DNA of 64,000 nt. Origin: Clostridiaceae bacterium. GTDB taxonomy: Bacteria > Bacillota > Clostridia > Acetivibrionales > DUMB01. Positions 28,204 through 36,822 of this stretch are shown piece by piece (position 1 is the first letter of the stretch; each line of letters starts with the position of its first letter). The position numbers were made by a program, and so were the translations under genes. Below the pieces are notes generated by a model. The model did no database searches and was not told the origin of the DNA. It saw only the letters and a list, made by a program, of their open reading frames with translations. The stretch spans positions 120,345-184,344 of the forward strand of contig DUMB01000004.1 in NCBI GenBank assembly GCA_012840085.1, in the 5' to 3' direction.

Positions 28204-28722
28204 TCAGGTCTTCTTGTTTATTTTGACAAATGCTTTGAAATACATAACAAATGCAAACATGGTAGATAATACAGCCGTCCAGATTAATACTGCATTAATT
28301 GGAGAGCTGAAATTGAAAAGAATAATCAGAACAATTGTACAGTTGAAAACAACGGTTGCCATTTTTCCGTACCAATTGGAAGAAACCACATGGTTTTTCT
28401 TCTTATATAGAAAAATACTGCCTACACCCATTAACAATTCTTTTGCAGCTATTACAAACAAAATTATGAGAGGTATTTTTTTCTGAATAATCAAAAGTAC
28501 CGTTGCAGTAATCTGCATCAGCTTATCCGCAAGAGGGTCGGCGAGCTTTCCCCATGGCGTAACCATATTGAACTTTCTTGCGATATAACCGTCAAGAATG
28601 TCCGTCAGGCTACTGAGTAAAAACAAAAATACCGCAATTTTATACTGCCCTTCGAGAAGGTAGTATCCAAAAACAGGGATAAGCATAAATCTTATTACAG
28701 TAAGGAGATTAGGTACGTTCAC
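28204..28722 (-). CDS. pgsA: CDP-diacylglycerol-glycerol-3-phosphate 3-phosphatidyltransferase
   Basis: Makes phosphatidylglycerophosphate. 172 aa membrane protein with the CDP-alcohol phosphotransferase signature in order: D-G in DILDGYIARKF and G...D...D in GKLADPLADKL. Four or so membrane helices follow. Located upstream of a thioesterase and pfkA in the opposite order; no promoter visible. Confidence 0.9.
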   Translation of the reverse strand: MNVPNLLTVIRFMLIPVFGYYLLEGQYKIAVFLFLLSSLTDILDGYIARKFNMVTPWGKLADPLADKLMQITATVLLIIQKKIPLIILFVIAAKELLMGVGSIFLYKKKNHVVSSNWYGKMATVVFNCTIVLIILFNFSSPINAVLIWTAVLSTMFAFVMYFKAFVKINKKT

Positions 28723-28770
28723 TTACTCACCACCAAAATATAATCATATTGATTTAGTTTAACACAAATT

Positions 28771-29193
28771 TCAATTATCTTGCAATGCCCCACTCAACAA
28801 ATCATATATATGTGATGAATGTTTTTTCAGGTTCAACGGTTTCAAATTCCTGGTTGTCCAGGCATGTTCAGTCTCACCTGTTGTAATAGGTTTCTCTTCG
28901 TTATTTTTATAAATTTCATAATAAAATATTATCCTGGTATATGTAAGTTTCTTAATACTTGTTTTTACCTTAATCTCATCTTCGTATTTTGCAAAACCCT
29001 TATAATGACATTCCAGCCTGATAAGAGGGAGTAATATTCCCTCTTCTTCAATAGCTGAATACGGCATACCAAGCTCTCTAATAAAATCAGTTCTTCCTGC
29101 TTCAAACCATATAGGATAATTGGAATGATGAACTATTCCCATTTGATCCGTTTCTGCATATCTTACAATAAGCTGTGTTTCTGAAACGAACAT
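28771..29193 (-). CDS. acyl-CoA thioesterase (YbgC/YbaW type)
   Basis: 140 aa hot-dog fold protein: RYAETDQMGIVHHSNYPIWFEAGR, where the Asp is the catalytic base of the 4-hydroxybenzoyl-CoA thioesterase family, followed by KVKTSIKKLTYTRIIFYYEI. ATG at 29193 with GGAAGGTGG upstream; it overlaps no upstream gene but starts 20 nt after the pfkA stop. Substrate cannot be read from sequence. Confidence 0.85.
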   Translation of the reverse strand: MFVSETQLIVRYAETDQMGIVHHSNYPIWFEAGRTDFIRELGMPYSAIEEEGILLPLIRLECHYKGFAKYEDEIKVKTSIKKLTYTRIIFYYEIYKNNEEKPITTGETEHAWTTRNLKPLNLKKHSSHIYDLLSGALQDN

Positions 29194-29212
29194 AAATATA
29201 GCCACCTTCCTT

Positions 29213-30184
29213 TTAGAGGGCAAGAATCATACTCAATTCAATTAATTTATCATCAATTGTCTTTTTCATATCAAGAGCTTCATCTATATCATAATCAACA
29301 ATCTTGCTGTCCTTTACTGCTACGATTCTGTTTGCTGCACCATCCCTGATAAGTTCAACGGCTCTCGATCCCAATATGCTTGCCATAACCCTGTCACGAA
29401 CTGTCGGGCTTCCGCCGCGCTGTATATGTCCAAGAATTGTCGCCCTTGCTTCTATGCCGGTCTTTTCCTCTATTGCCTTAGCAATTTCTATGGCTCCGCC
29501 TACACCTTCCGCAACAATGACGACATAATGCTTCTTACCCCTGTTCCTGCCTTCTATTATAGGCTTTATGACATCTTTGTTTATATCAAAAGTTCTTTCC
29601 GGCAGCAAAACAACTTCTGCCCCGCCGGATATACCAACATTTATAGCTATATATCCTGCATGCCTTCCCATAACTTCCAGCACACTGCATCTTTCATGAG
29701 AATACGCAGTGTCACGGATTTTATCTATTGCATCCTGAACAGTATTCAGGGCTGTATCGTAACCTATCGTATATTCGCTGCATCCAATATCGTTGTCGAT
29801 AGTTCCGGGAATCCCAATAACGTTCACCCCATATTTGCTCAGGTCTCTAGCACCTCTGTATGAACCGTCTCCCCCGATTACTACTATCGCATCAATACCG
29901 AAAACTTCAGCCATTGCAGCAGCTTTTTTCAAGCCTGCTTCTGTTTTGAATTCGGGACACCTTGCCGTCTGAAGGATTGTTCCTCCTCTATGAATTATAT
30001 CTGAAACAGACCTTAAAGACATCTCTTCTACGTCACCGTTAATCAGCCCGTTGTATCCCTTCTTTATACCAATAACTTTAAAACCATAATATATTCCGGT
30101 TCTCACCACTGATCTAATTGCTGCATTCATTCCCGGTGCATCTCCACCGCTGGTCAAAACCCCTATGGTCTTCACTTGCTTCAT
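29213..30184 (-). CDS. pfkA: ATP-dependent 6-phosphofructokinase
   Basis: Commits fructose-6-P to glycolysis. 323 aa; GVLTSGGDAPGMNAAIR (ATP loop, where Gly-Gly-Asp is the ATP type rather than the PPi type), GGDGSYRGA, GIPGTIDNDI with the catalytic Asp, VEVMGRHAG-like LEVMGRHAGY, and EGRNRGKKHYV-type effector residues. AGGTATGCA precedes the ATG. Allosteric homotetramer in the cytosol. Confidence 0.97.
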   Translation of the reverse strand: MKQVKTIGVLTSGGDAPGMNAAIRSVVRTGIYYGFKVIGIKKGYNGLINGDVEEMSLRSVSDIIHRGGTILQTARCPEFKTEAGLKKAAAMAEVFGIDAIVVIGGDGSYRGARDLSKYGVNVIGIPGTIDNDIGCSEYTIGYDTALNTVQDAIDKIRDTAYSHERCSVLEVMGRHAGYIAINVGISGGAEVVLLPERTFDINKDVIKPIIEGRNRGKKHYVVIVAEGVGGAIEIAKAIEEKTGIEARATILGHIQRGGSPTVRDRVMASILGSRAVELIRDGAANRIVAVKDSKIVDYDIDEALDMKKTIDDKLIELSMILAL

Positions 30185-30209
30185 TGCATACCTCCATAAA
30201 AATATTAAA

Positions 30210-30236
30210 CCCGTGCAACAATCTTTTCAACACGGG
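30210..30236 (-). terminator. hairpin upstream of pfkA
   Basis: CCCGTG / CACGGG arms with TTTAATATTTTT after it on the minus strand; ends the transcript of the DUF2007-like gene 33 nt after its stop and precedes pfkA. Confidence 0.7.
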
Positions 30237-30268
30237 GTCATAAAATAATAATGTATTAAAACTTAAAG

Positions 30269-30466
30269 TCAAAAACCAGTCTCAATAATAACACTATGTG
30301 CTTCTTCAACTTCCGCTTCAGGCACTAAAACTTCATAATAATTGTCATTGTTTTCATGGTTTTTACTTATTGGCCTAAGTTTAACCAGTATACCTTCGTC
30401 TGTTAACAAATCCTGCAGCTTAGTGGCTATCTCTTTGCTTTGAGCCATATATACTACAGTCCACAT
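30269..30466 (-). CDS. small DUF2007-like protein
   Basis: 65 aa; MWTVVYMAQSKEIATKLQDLLTDEGILVKLRPIS with a beta-alpha-beta texture and a terminal VEEAHSVIIETGF typical of the small DUF2007/PII-like ferredoxin-fold proteins. 21 bp after the TRAP gene on the same strand. Role unknown. Confidence 0.6.
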   Translation of the reverse strand: MWTVVYMAQSKEIATKLQDLLTDEGILVKLRPISKNHENNDNYYEVLVPEAEVEEAHSVIIETGF

Positions 30467-30487
30467 AAAAACACGCCCCTTTGTTTT

Positions 30488-30721
30488 TTATTCACCGGAA
30501 TATATTTGTCCGTGCCGGCACATAATAAGCGCTTTGCCCCGGACCTTGATCGCTGAAGTATTCTCGGTAAATTGGGCTATTAGCACTTCACCCTTATCGA
30601 GTTTTTCAGTATGATGGAATTTAGTATCCTTACCTCTGGTAAGACCTATTATGTTTACTCCGTTTTCTTCCGCTTTAATAAGAACATAGTCACTGATTAT
30701 TCTCTGAAAATCTGCGTCCAA
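30488..30721 (-). CDS. mtrB: trp RNA-binding attenuation protein (TRAP) homologue
   Basis: A TTG at 30721 with GAGGTGG 6 nt upstream gives 77 aa, the usual TRAP length. The core [21 protein letters not shown] followed by [19 protein letters not shown] is nearly that of Bacillus subtilis TRAP. The RNA-contacting Lys/Lys/Arg (K37, K56, R58 in Bacillus) are K40, K59 and R61 here, and the tryptophan-pocket residues Thr25, Gln47 and Thr49 are also kept. TRAP is a ring-shaped 11-mer that, with tryptophan bound, binds GAG/UAG repeats in trp leaders. There are no trp genes in this window and it lies between dnaE and a DUF2007-like gene; its target is unknown. Confidence 0.93.
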   Translation of the reverse strand: MDADFQRIISDYVLIKAEENGVNIIGLTRGKDTKFHHTEKLDKGEVLIAQFTENTSAIKVRGKALIMCRHGQIYSGE

Positions 30722-30782
30722 TAAAAACCACCTCGACATAACTATATATTATTTCGATGTAAAAATCAATATTTTATTTTGT

Positions 30783-33700
30783 TTAAACCACCTTTACTCC
30801 GTCTTTTCCTACTCTTAATTCCAATTCGTTCAACAGACATTCATTTATTTCTACCCAGTATCTTCTGTCCATTTCCTTTATTGCTCTTCTGCTCTCATCA
30901 TACAGATACACAGGTGTCTGCCCGGAAAAGAACATGAGAAGCGATAACAGCGAGTTCATAAAATCAGTATTGTCAGCACGGTTTATTTTTATATACAACT
31001 TCCGTACTTTACCATTATTTTGCATATCTCTGCCAGTATTGCCTGTATTAAAAGTCTTTCCATTGAAGCCTCCATTTCCGTTTAAGTTGCTACTTCCATT
31101 GAAGCTGCCGTTTCCGCTATAGCTGCTGTTTCCGTTATAGCCTCCGTCAGTGTATTTATTACCGTTATTATTGTTGCTGATACTATAAAAATTATTGTCA
31201 GTTTTTTTCAATGTACTTATTTCTTCGCATATTACTTTTGGCAATTCCTCTTCTTTCATGCTTATCCTGCCTTTAACCAGAACGATATTGTCTTCTGTTA
31301 TCAGGTCAGAATACTGACTCAAAATTTTGGGAAATACTATGAGTTCCATGGAGCCGTGCAAATCTTCCAGCGTGACAAAGGCCATAATATTATTACTTTT
31401 TGTCATTTTTGTTTTCTTTCCGGCGATTATGCCGCCAACAACCACAATCTGGCCGTCTGTCAAACCTCTGACTTCATTTATCCCCATTTCTTCTTCACCG
31501 TTGCCTGCATTCAGGTTCAGGTCAGAACTAAAAACTGTAACATATTTATTCAGCTGATCTTCATATTCTCTCAGAGGATGACCTGATATATACAGTCCCA
31601 GCATTTCCTTTTCCATGGAGAGAAGCATCTTGGAAGAATACTCATCAATTTCAGGATACTCAACATTAATAGAATCCATTTCATTGCCTTCATTTGAGAA
31701 ACCAAAAATCGTAAGCTGTCCTTCCAGATTTCTCTTTTTGTTCTGCTGTATACTGTCAATCAAGCCTTCATATACAGCCATAAGTCTGGACCTGTATATT
31801 CCAAAAGAATCAAAAGCACCGCTTTTTATAAGGCTTTCAATACACCTTTTATTTACGTCTTTTCCGTCCATTCTTTCGCAGAAATCTCTAAAGTCCTTAA
31901 AATCACCGCCAGACTTTCTTTCGTGTATTATTTCATTTACAGCTCCTATGCCTACATTCTTTATTGCAGCCATCCCAAATCTGATTTTGCCGTTTACTAC
32001 AGCAAACTTTACATCACTTTCATTTATGTCAGGAGGCAAAATATCAATATTCATTGCTTTGCACTCATGAACATAATGGGATACTTTATCACTGTTTCCA
32101 AGAAAACTGTTGAGCAATGCGGTCATAAATTCCGTTGGATAGTAGTATTTAAGCCATGCAGTCTGATAAGCAACTACTGCATAGGCTGCAGCATGAGACT
32201 TATTAAATGCATAACTGGCAAAGTCCATCATTTCGTCAAATATGGCATTTGCAGTTTTTTCATCTACACCATTGCGGACCGCTCCGCTCACAACTACATT
32301 TCCTTCATCGTCAGTTATCCCATATATGAAATTGTGTCTTTCCTGCAGCATTATGTCTGCTTTTTTCTTGGCCATGGCTCTTCTTACCAGGTCGGACCTT
32401 CCCATAGAATATCCGCCAAGTTCACGTACTATCTGCATTACCTGTTCCTGGTATACCATACACCCGTAAGTCACATTAAGAATTTCTTCAAGCTTGGGGT
32501 GAAGGTATTTTATTTCAGAAGGATTGTTCTTATTCCGCAAATACCTGGGTATCTGATCCATAGGACCTGGACGATAAAGGGATATTCCGGCAATGATATC
32601 TTCAAGTGAACCTGGCTTTAACTCCTTGAAAAATTGGGTCATTCCCGGACTTTCAAGCTGGAATACGCCTGCTGTGCGGCCTTCACTTATCATATTAAAG
32701 ACGTCTTTATCATTCATGTCTATGTTTTCAATATTAATATCCCTGCCGTAATTCTTTTTAACCAATTCAACAGTATCCCTTATGACAGTCAGGGTACGCA
32801 GGCCCAAAAAGTCCATTTTCAAAAGCCCGAGTTCTTCAAGGAGTCCCATGGTAAACTGAGTCGTTATGCAGTCTTCATTTTTTTGCAGCGGAACATATTC
32901 AACCACCGGCTCTTTGGAAATAACCACTCCGGCAGCATGGGTTGATGCATGTCTTGGCATGCCTTCCAACAGCCGCGCTGTATCAATAAGTTCCCTGATT
33001 CTTGTATCATTCTCGTACTTTGTTCTTAGCTCAGGATTTGTTTCAAGAGCTTTATCAATAGTCATGCCAAGCTGGTAAGGTATCATTTTGGCTATCAAAT
33101 CAACCTCATTATAAGACATGTCTAAAGCCCGTCCCACATCCCTTATCACCGCGCGGGCAGCCATAGTTCCAAATGTTATTATCTGGGCAACTCTGTCTTT
33201 TCCATACCTTCTTACAACATAATCAATTACTTCCTGCCTTCTTTCAAAGCAGAAATCTATATCTATGTCAGGCATGCTTACCCTTTCAGGATTCAGAAAT
33301 CTTTCAAACAGAAGATTATATTTTATCGGGTTTATATTTGTTATTCCAAGACAATAAGATACAAGACTTCCCGCTGCAGAGCCTCTTCCGGGACCAACCA
33401 TAATATGGTTTTCCCTGGCATATCTTATAAAATCCCACACGATAAGGAAATAGTCTACATAGCCCATTTGCTTTATTACGCCAAGCTCATACTCTAACCT
33501 TTGCTCATATTCAGATATTTTTAAGTCATCAAGACCTTCCGATACAGCAAGAGTTTCAAGCCTTGCCTTCAGGCCTTCTTTGCACAGTTTCTTAAGATAC
33601 TCAAAGGGCTCTTCCCCTTCAGGCACATCAAACTTTGGCAGGTGCAGCTTTCCAAATTCAAGCTCGACATTGCAGCGCTGTGCAACTTTCACTGTATTTT

Positions 33701-34487
33701 CCAGTGCTTCGGGAAAATTTTTAAACAGTTCAGCCATTTCATCGGGAGTCTTGAGATATAATTCTTCACTGTCAAATTTCATCCTGTCGTCATCATTAAT
33801 ACTTTTTCCCGTCTGAATGCACATAAGTATTTCCTGTGCCCTTGCATCCTGCCTTCTCAGATAGTGAACATCATTGGTTGCAATAAGAGGTATTCCAAGT
33901 TCTTTCCCGAGCTTTATCAAACCCTGGTTAACCAGATTCTGTTCTTCCAGGTTATTCATCTGAAGCTCAAGAAAGAAATTGTCTTTTCCAAAAATGTTGC
34001 AAAACCTTAAAGCTAACTCCCTGGCCTTATTATAATCACCCTGCAGCAGCGCACGGGGGATATCGCCTGAAAGGCATGCACTTAATGCTATTATTCCTTC
34101 GCTGTGTTTTTCAAGAACCTCCATGTCAATCCTGGGTTTATAGTAAAAGCCTTCTGTGAAACCTATGGACACAATTTTCATAAGATTTTTATAGCCAGTC
34201 ATATTTTCAGCAAGGAGTATAAGATGTCCCTGTTCAGAATCTATGCCTGCATTTTTGTCAAAGCGGCTTCTTGCAGCTGTGTAAACTTCACAGCCAAGTA
34301 TTGGCTTAATGTCATGCTTGACCGCTTGCTTATAAAAATCCACTACTCCATACATCACGCCGTGGTCGGTAATAGCCACAGCGTTCATTCCCAGTTCCTT
34401 TACACGGCTTACCAGGTCGCTAATACGGCTGGCGCCGTCAAGAAGGCTATACTCAGTATGGACATGTAAATGTACAAATTCCGGCAC
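30783..34487 (-). CDS. dnaE: DNA polymerase III subunit alpha (DnaE type)
   Basis: 1234 aa from GTG 34487 (GAGG 9 nt upstream; an earlier ATG has its SD too close). PHP domain at the N-terminus (FVHLHVHTEYSLLDGASR), then the palm with PDIDIDFCFERR metal ligands, thumb/fingers (GMPRHASTHAAGV), the tandem HhH, and an OB-fold domain (VVGGIIAGKKTKMTKSNN). About residues 1102-1155 are a Gly/Asn/Ser-rich low-complexity insert (see findings) followed by a conserved terminal domain. Clostridial DnaE1-type error-prone or replicative polymerase. Confidence 0.95.
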   Translation of the reverse strand: MPEFVHLHVHTEYSLLDGASRISDLVSRVKELGMNAVAITDHGVMYGVVDFYKQAVKHDIKPILGCEVYTAARSRFDKNAGIDSEQGHLILLAENMTGYKNLMKIVSIGFTEGFYYKPRIDMEVLEKHSEGIIALSACLSGDIPRALLQGDYNKARELALRFCNIFGKDNFFLELQMNNLEEQNLVNQGLIKLGKELGIPLIATNDVHYLRRQDARAQEILMCIQTGKSINDDDRMKFDSEELYLKTPDEMAELFKNFPEALENTVKVAQRCNVELEFGKLHLPKFDVPEGEEPFEYLKKLCKEGLKARLETLAVSEGLDDLKISEYEQRLEYELGVIKQMGYVDYFLIVWDFIRYARENHIMVGPGRGSAAGSLVSYCLGITNINPIKYNLLFERFLNPERVSMPDIDIDFCFERRQEVIDYVVRRYGKDRVAQIITFGTMAARAVIRDVGRALDMSYNEVDLIAKMIPYQLGMTIDKALETNPELRTKYENDTRIRELIDTARLLEGMPRHASTHAAGVVISKEPVVEYVPLQKNEDCITTQFTMGLLEELGLLKMDFLGLRTLTVIRDTVELVKKNYGRDINIENIDMNDKDVFNMISEGRTAGVFQLESPGMTQFFKELKPGSLEDIIAGISLYRPGPMDQIPRYLRNKNNPSEIKYLHPKLEEILNVTYGCMVYQEQVMQIVRELGGYSMGRSDLVRRAMAKKKADIMLQERHNFIYGITDDEGNVVVSGAVRNGVDEKTANAIFDEMMDFASYAFNKSHAAAYAVVAYQTAWLKYYYPTEFMTALLNSFLGNSDKVSHYVHECKAMNIDILPPDINESDVKFAVVNGKIRFGMAAIKNVGIGAVNEIIHERKSGGDFKDFRDFCERMDGKDVNKRCIESLIKSGAFDSFGIYRSRLMAVYEGLIDSIQQNKKRNLEGQLTIFGFSNEGNEMDSINVEYPEIDEYSSKMLLSMEKEMLGLYISGHPLREYEDQLNKYVTVFSSDLNLNAGNGEEEMGINEVRGLTDGQIVVVGGIIAGKKTKMTKSNNIMAFVTLEDLHGSMELIVFPKILSQYSDLITEDNIVLVKGRISMKEEELPKVICEEISTLKKTDNNFYSISNNNNGNKYTDGGYNGNSSYSGNGSFNGSSNLNGNGGFNGKTFNTGNTGRDMQNNGKVRKLYIKINRADNTDFMNSLLSLLMFFSGQTPVYLYDESRRAIKEMDRRYWVEINECLLNELELRVGKDGVKVV

Positions 34488-34554
34488 TGCTACCATCCTC
34501 TATAATAAAATAAATTTCAAATTAACTGTTATTATATTTAATTATACCATAAAA

Positions 34555-34584
34555 AAAGTTGAACGACTTATGTCGTTCAACTTT
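34555..34584 (-). terminator. terminator of HD-GYP gene
   Basis: Perfect 13-bp stem AAAGTTGAACGAC / GTCGTTCAACTTT with a 4-nt loop, followed on the minus strand by a run of T; 30 nt past the HD-GYP stop. Confidence 0.93.
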
Positions 34585-34613
34585 CAATTTCTTCTATCTT
34601 CTCCTTATTCCTT

Positions 34614-35648
34614 TTATCCAATATCACATACTTTATCTATAAAAACATCTGAATTATCTGCAAGATTAATTTCATAATAGTTATTATAGAATCTTTTAAA
34701 TTTATTATTATTTCCATCACATTTAATCCTTACAACGGGACTTAATGGGAATCCCCTGTTGTTGCTGACAACAACCCCCCGCTCACCTGTACTTAAAACA
34801 ACATTTGTTCCTGTCGGATACATTATAACCATCTCAACAAATTTGTCTACTACTTCGGAATCAAAATAGTGTGAACCTGTTTTAGTAAAATACTCAATTA
34901 TCTCCCGGGGATGGAGCTTTTTTCTGTACACTCTGTCTGAAAACAGTGCATCAAATACATCTGCTACTGCAACTATTCTGGCAAATTTATTTATATTATC
35001 CCCTTCCAGCCCCATAGGATATCCACTTCCATCATACCTTTCATGGTGGCTGAGTGCTATATATGCGGCGACCGGGCTAATATTGCTATTGTCTTTTAAA
35101 ATTTGGTAGCCATATATGGTATGCTTTTTAATCTCATCAAACTCATCATCAGTCAATATGGAGGGCTTCTTAAGAATTTCCCTGGATATTCTCAACTTGC
35201 CTATATCATGCAGAATAGCACCTGCCCCAATTTCTTCAAGCTTATCTATGCTGTAATCCATGCATATACCTATAACCAGAGACAGGACACATACATTAAT
35301 AGAATGTTCGAAAGTATAATCATCAACATTTTTTAATTCTGATAAATTTTGAAATATGTCTCTGTTGGAAAGAAGTCCGTCTATAATTTTGCCTATTGTA
35401 AGTATGATATTGTCTTTAGTTGCTGAATTCCAGTCAAAATATTTGTTCAATGCGTTCATAACCAGAAGCTGCGCCTCTATCCTTGTTTCGTCAAATAATA
35501 AATCTACAGATTCAATGTTTGCAGATTTACCTGCGCAACCTTTTTTAAGTTCCATATCGATCGAATAATATGGACTGTGTTTTTGAGAGAATACCGGATT
35601 TGCAAGCTTTGTTCCTGTAAGATTTTTTTCAAGCTTTACGTTTTCCAT
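34614..35648 (-). CDS. HD-GYP domain protein
   Basis: 344 aa from ATG 35648 (GGAGG 5 nt upstream). Residues 100-260 are an HD-GYP phosphodiesterase domain: the HD pair in AILHDIGKLRIS, HTIYGYQIL, and the GYP motif in HHERYDGSGYPMGLEGDNI, plus AVADVFDALFSDR. Such enzymes degrade cyclic di-GMP or related dinucleotides; the metal-binding residues are present, so activity is likely. The N-terminal 80 residues are unassigned. Standalone gene. Confidence 0.9.
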   Translation of the reverse strand: MENVKLEKNLTGTKLANPVFSQKHSPYYSIDMELKKGCAGKSANIESVDLLFDETRIEAQLLVMNALNKYFDWNSATKDNIILTIGKIIDGLLSNRDIFQNLSELKNVDDYTFEHSINVCVLSLVIGICMDYSIDKLEEIGAGAILHDIGKLRISREILKKPSILTDDEFDEIKKHTIYGYQILKDNSNISPVAAYIALSHHERYDGSGYPMGLEGDNINKFARIVAVADVFDALFSDRVYRKKLHPREIIEYFTKTGSHYFDSEVVDKFVEMVIMYPTGTNVVLSTGERGVVVSNNRGFPLSPVVRIKCDGNNNKFKRFYNNYYEINLADNSDVFIDKVCDIG

Positions 35649-35689
35649 TCTTTCCTCCAGAAGCTGCACAAAACTCAAAGCTCTCTATT

Positions 35690-36225
35690 TAATTATATAT
35701 TTTAGCCATACAGTTTTTATATAATTTTTTTATATAATTGGCGTAGTTATTTATTAATTTTATACCCTTAAATTGTTTCTGCAAAACAATAGTGAGCTTA
35801 AATGTGCTTTAATATATTAATGTGATTTGATATATTTATTAAATGTACTTTATAAATTTATATTTTCTTTTGTCCGGATTTCTTTATTTCTATCATTCGA
35901 CATAAAAATTCAAAATCCTGCCCGATTTTATGTAAATATCCTTTTTTTATAAATTTTTCGTAATTTTAATTCTTATTTACTACTTACATAGTTCCATAGT
36001 CCCATTAATTTATGGGACCATTTAACCACTGCCTGTCATGATGAATTTGGATTTCAGCAGCATAAATCAAAGACATGAGAACTTGCATAAGAAATATATA
36101 TAAGAAATGAATTTAAGAAATATATAAGAAATATATATGGGAAATTTTGCTACACAGATATAATATGCTAAAATAACATTACCTCTTAATGTACGTATCA
36201 ATCAGTAACAGGAGGTGCAAAGTGT
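35690..36225. other. AT-rich intergenic region
   Basis: About 540 bp, strongly AT-rich. Near 36000 a short hairpin (GTCCCAT / ATGGGAC). From 36085 to 36150 run degenerate AAGAAATATATA units. The GGAGG SD of the downstream gene ends it. No ORF or RNA gene recognised. Confidence 0.4.
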
Positions 36226-36822
36226 TTGAAATATACATTTGCTCATTTTAAAAAAATAAGTTCATTAATCAAAAATGTGCCTTTTTTTTCTGATGACCTA
36301 ACCTACAGACTGCTTTTCAAACACACTATTGCAAAAAAAATATACGAACATCACATAAACACCGGATATAAATCATGTATTTTCTGTCAGCACTTAAAAA
36401 AATCCTTCTTTGAAAGACATCAATTTATTTGTGAAAAAGATTCGGGCAAAGGTAACTCAAGTTTATTACCGGGACCTATCCATTTTTTGCAGCCCAATGA
36501 TAACGATGATAATAATCTGCCATGGTTGTTCAGAACTCCCTGTGCAAACTTCAGCAGGCTGGACAGAGATGATTACTTCAGGAATTTTACTTATTTTCAA
36601 ACCTCTGTAACAGTTGCATATTATGAATATCTCGAAGGACTTTATCTGGGTATATGCCATAATAAAAGGCCATGCAATATCTGCGCTTCTGTTTCCCTTA
36701 GCAAATACAAGAGGTGTTTTGAGGATGGTAAAACACCAAAAAACACCCCCTGTGATGAAATAGCCAGACTTATGTCTGGCCACTGTAAAAACTATTCCGG
36801 CGCTAATTCAGCAGTTTATTAA
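36226..36822 (+). CDS. Cys/His-rich protein of unknown function
   Basis: 198 aa, TTG start with GGAGGTG 9 nt upstream. Unrecognised family. Cys/His clusters recur: SCIFCQHLKK...RHQFIC (residues 49-70), TPCANF, ICHNKRPCNIC (about 142-152), RCFEDG, PCDEI, GHCKNY. Such spacing suggests metal or Fe-S binding. Its 3' end overlaps the convergent phosphoglucomutase gene by 20 bp. Codon use is unremarkable, and the SD makes it a real gene. Confidence 0.65.
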   Translation: MKYTFAHFKKISSLIKNVPFFSDDLTYRLLFKHTIAKKIYEHHINTGYKSCIFCQHLKKSFFERHQFICEKDSGKGNSSLLPGPIHFLQPNDNDDNNLPWLFRTPCANFSRLDRDDYFRNFTYFQTSVTVAYYEYLEGLYLGICHNKRPCNICASVSLSKYKRCFEDGKTPKNTPCDEIARLMSGHCKNYSGANSAVY

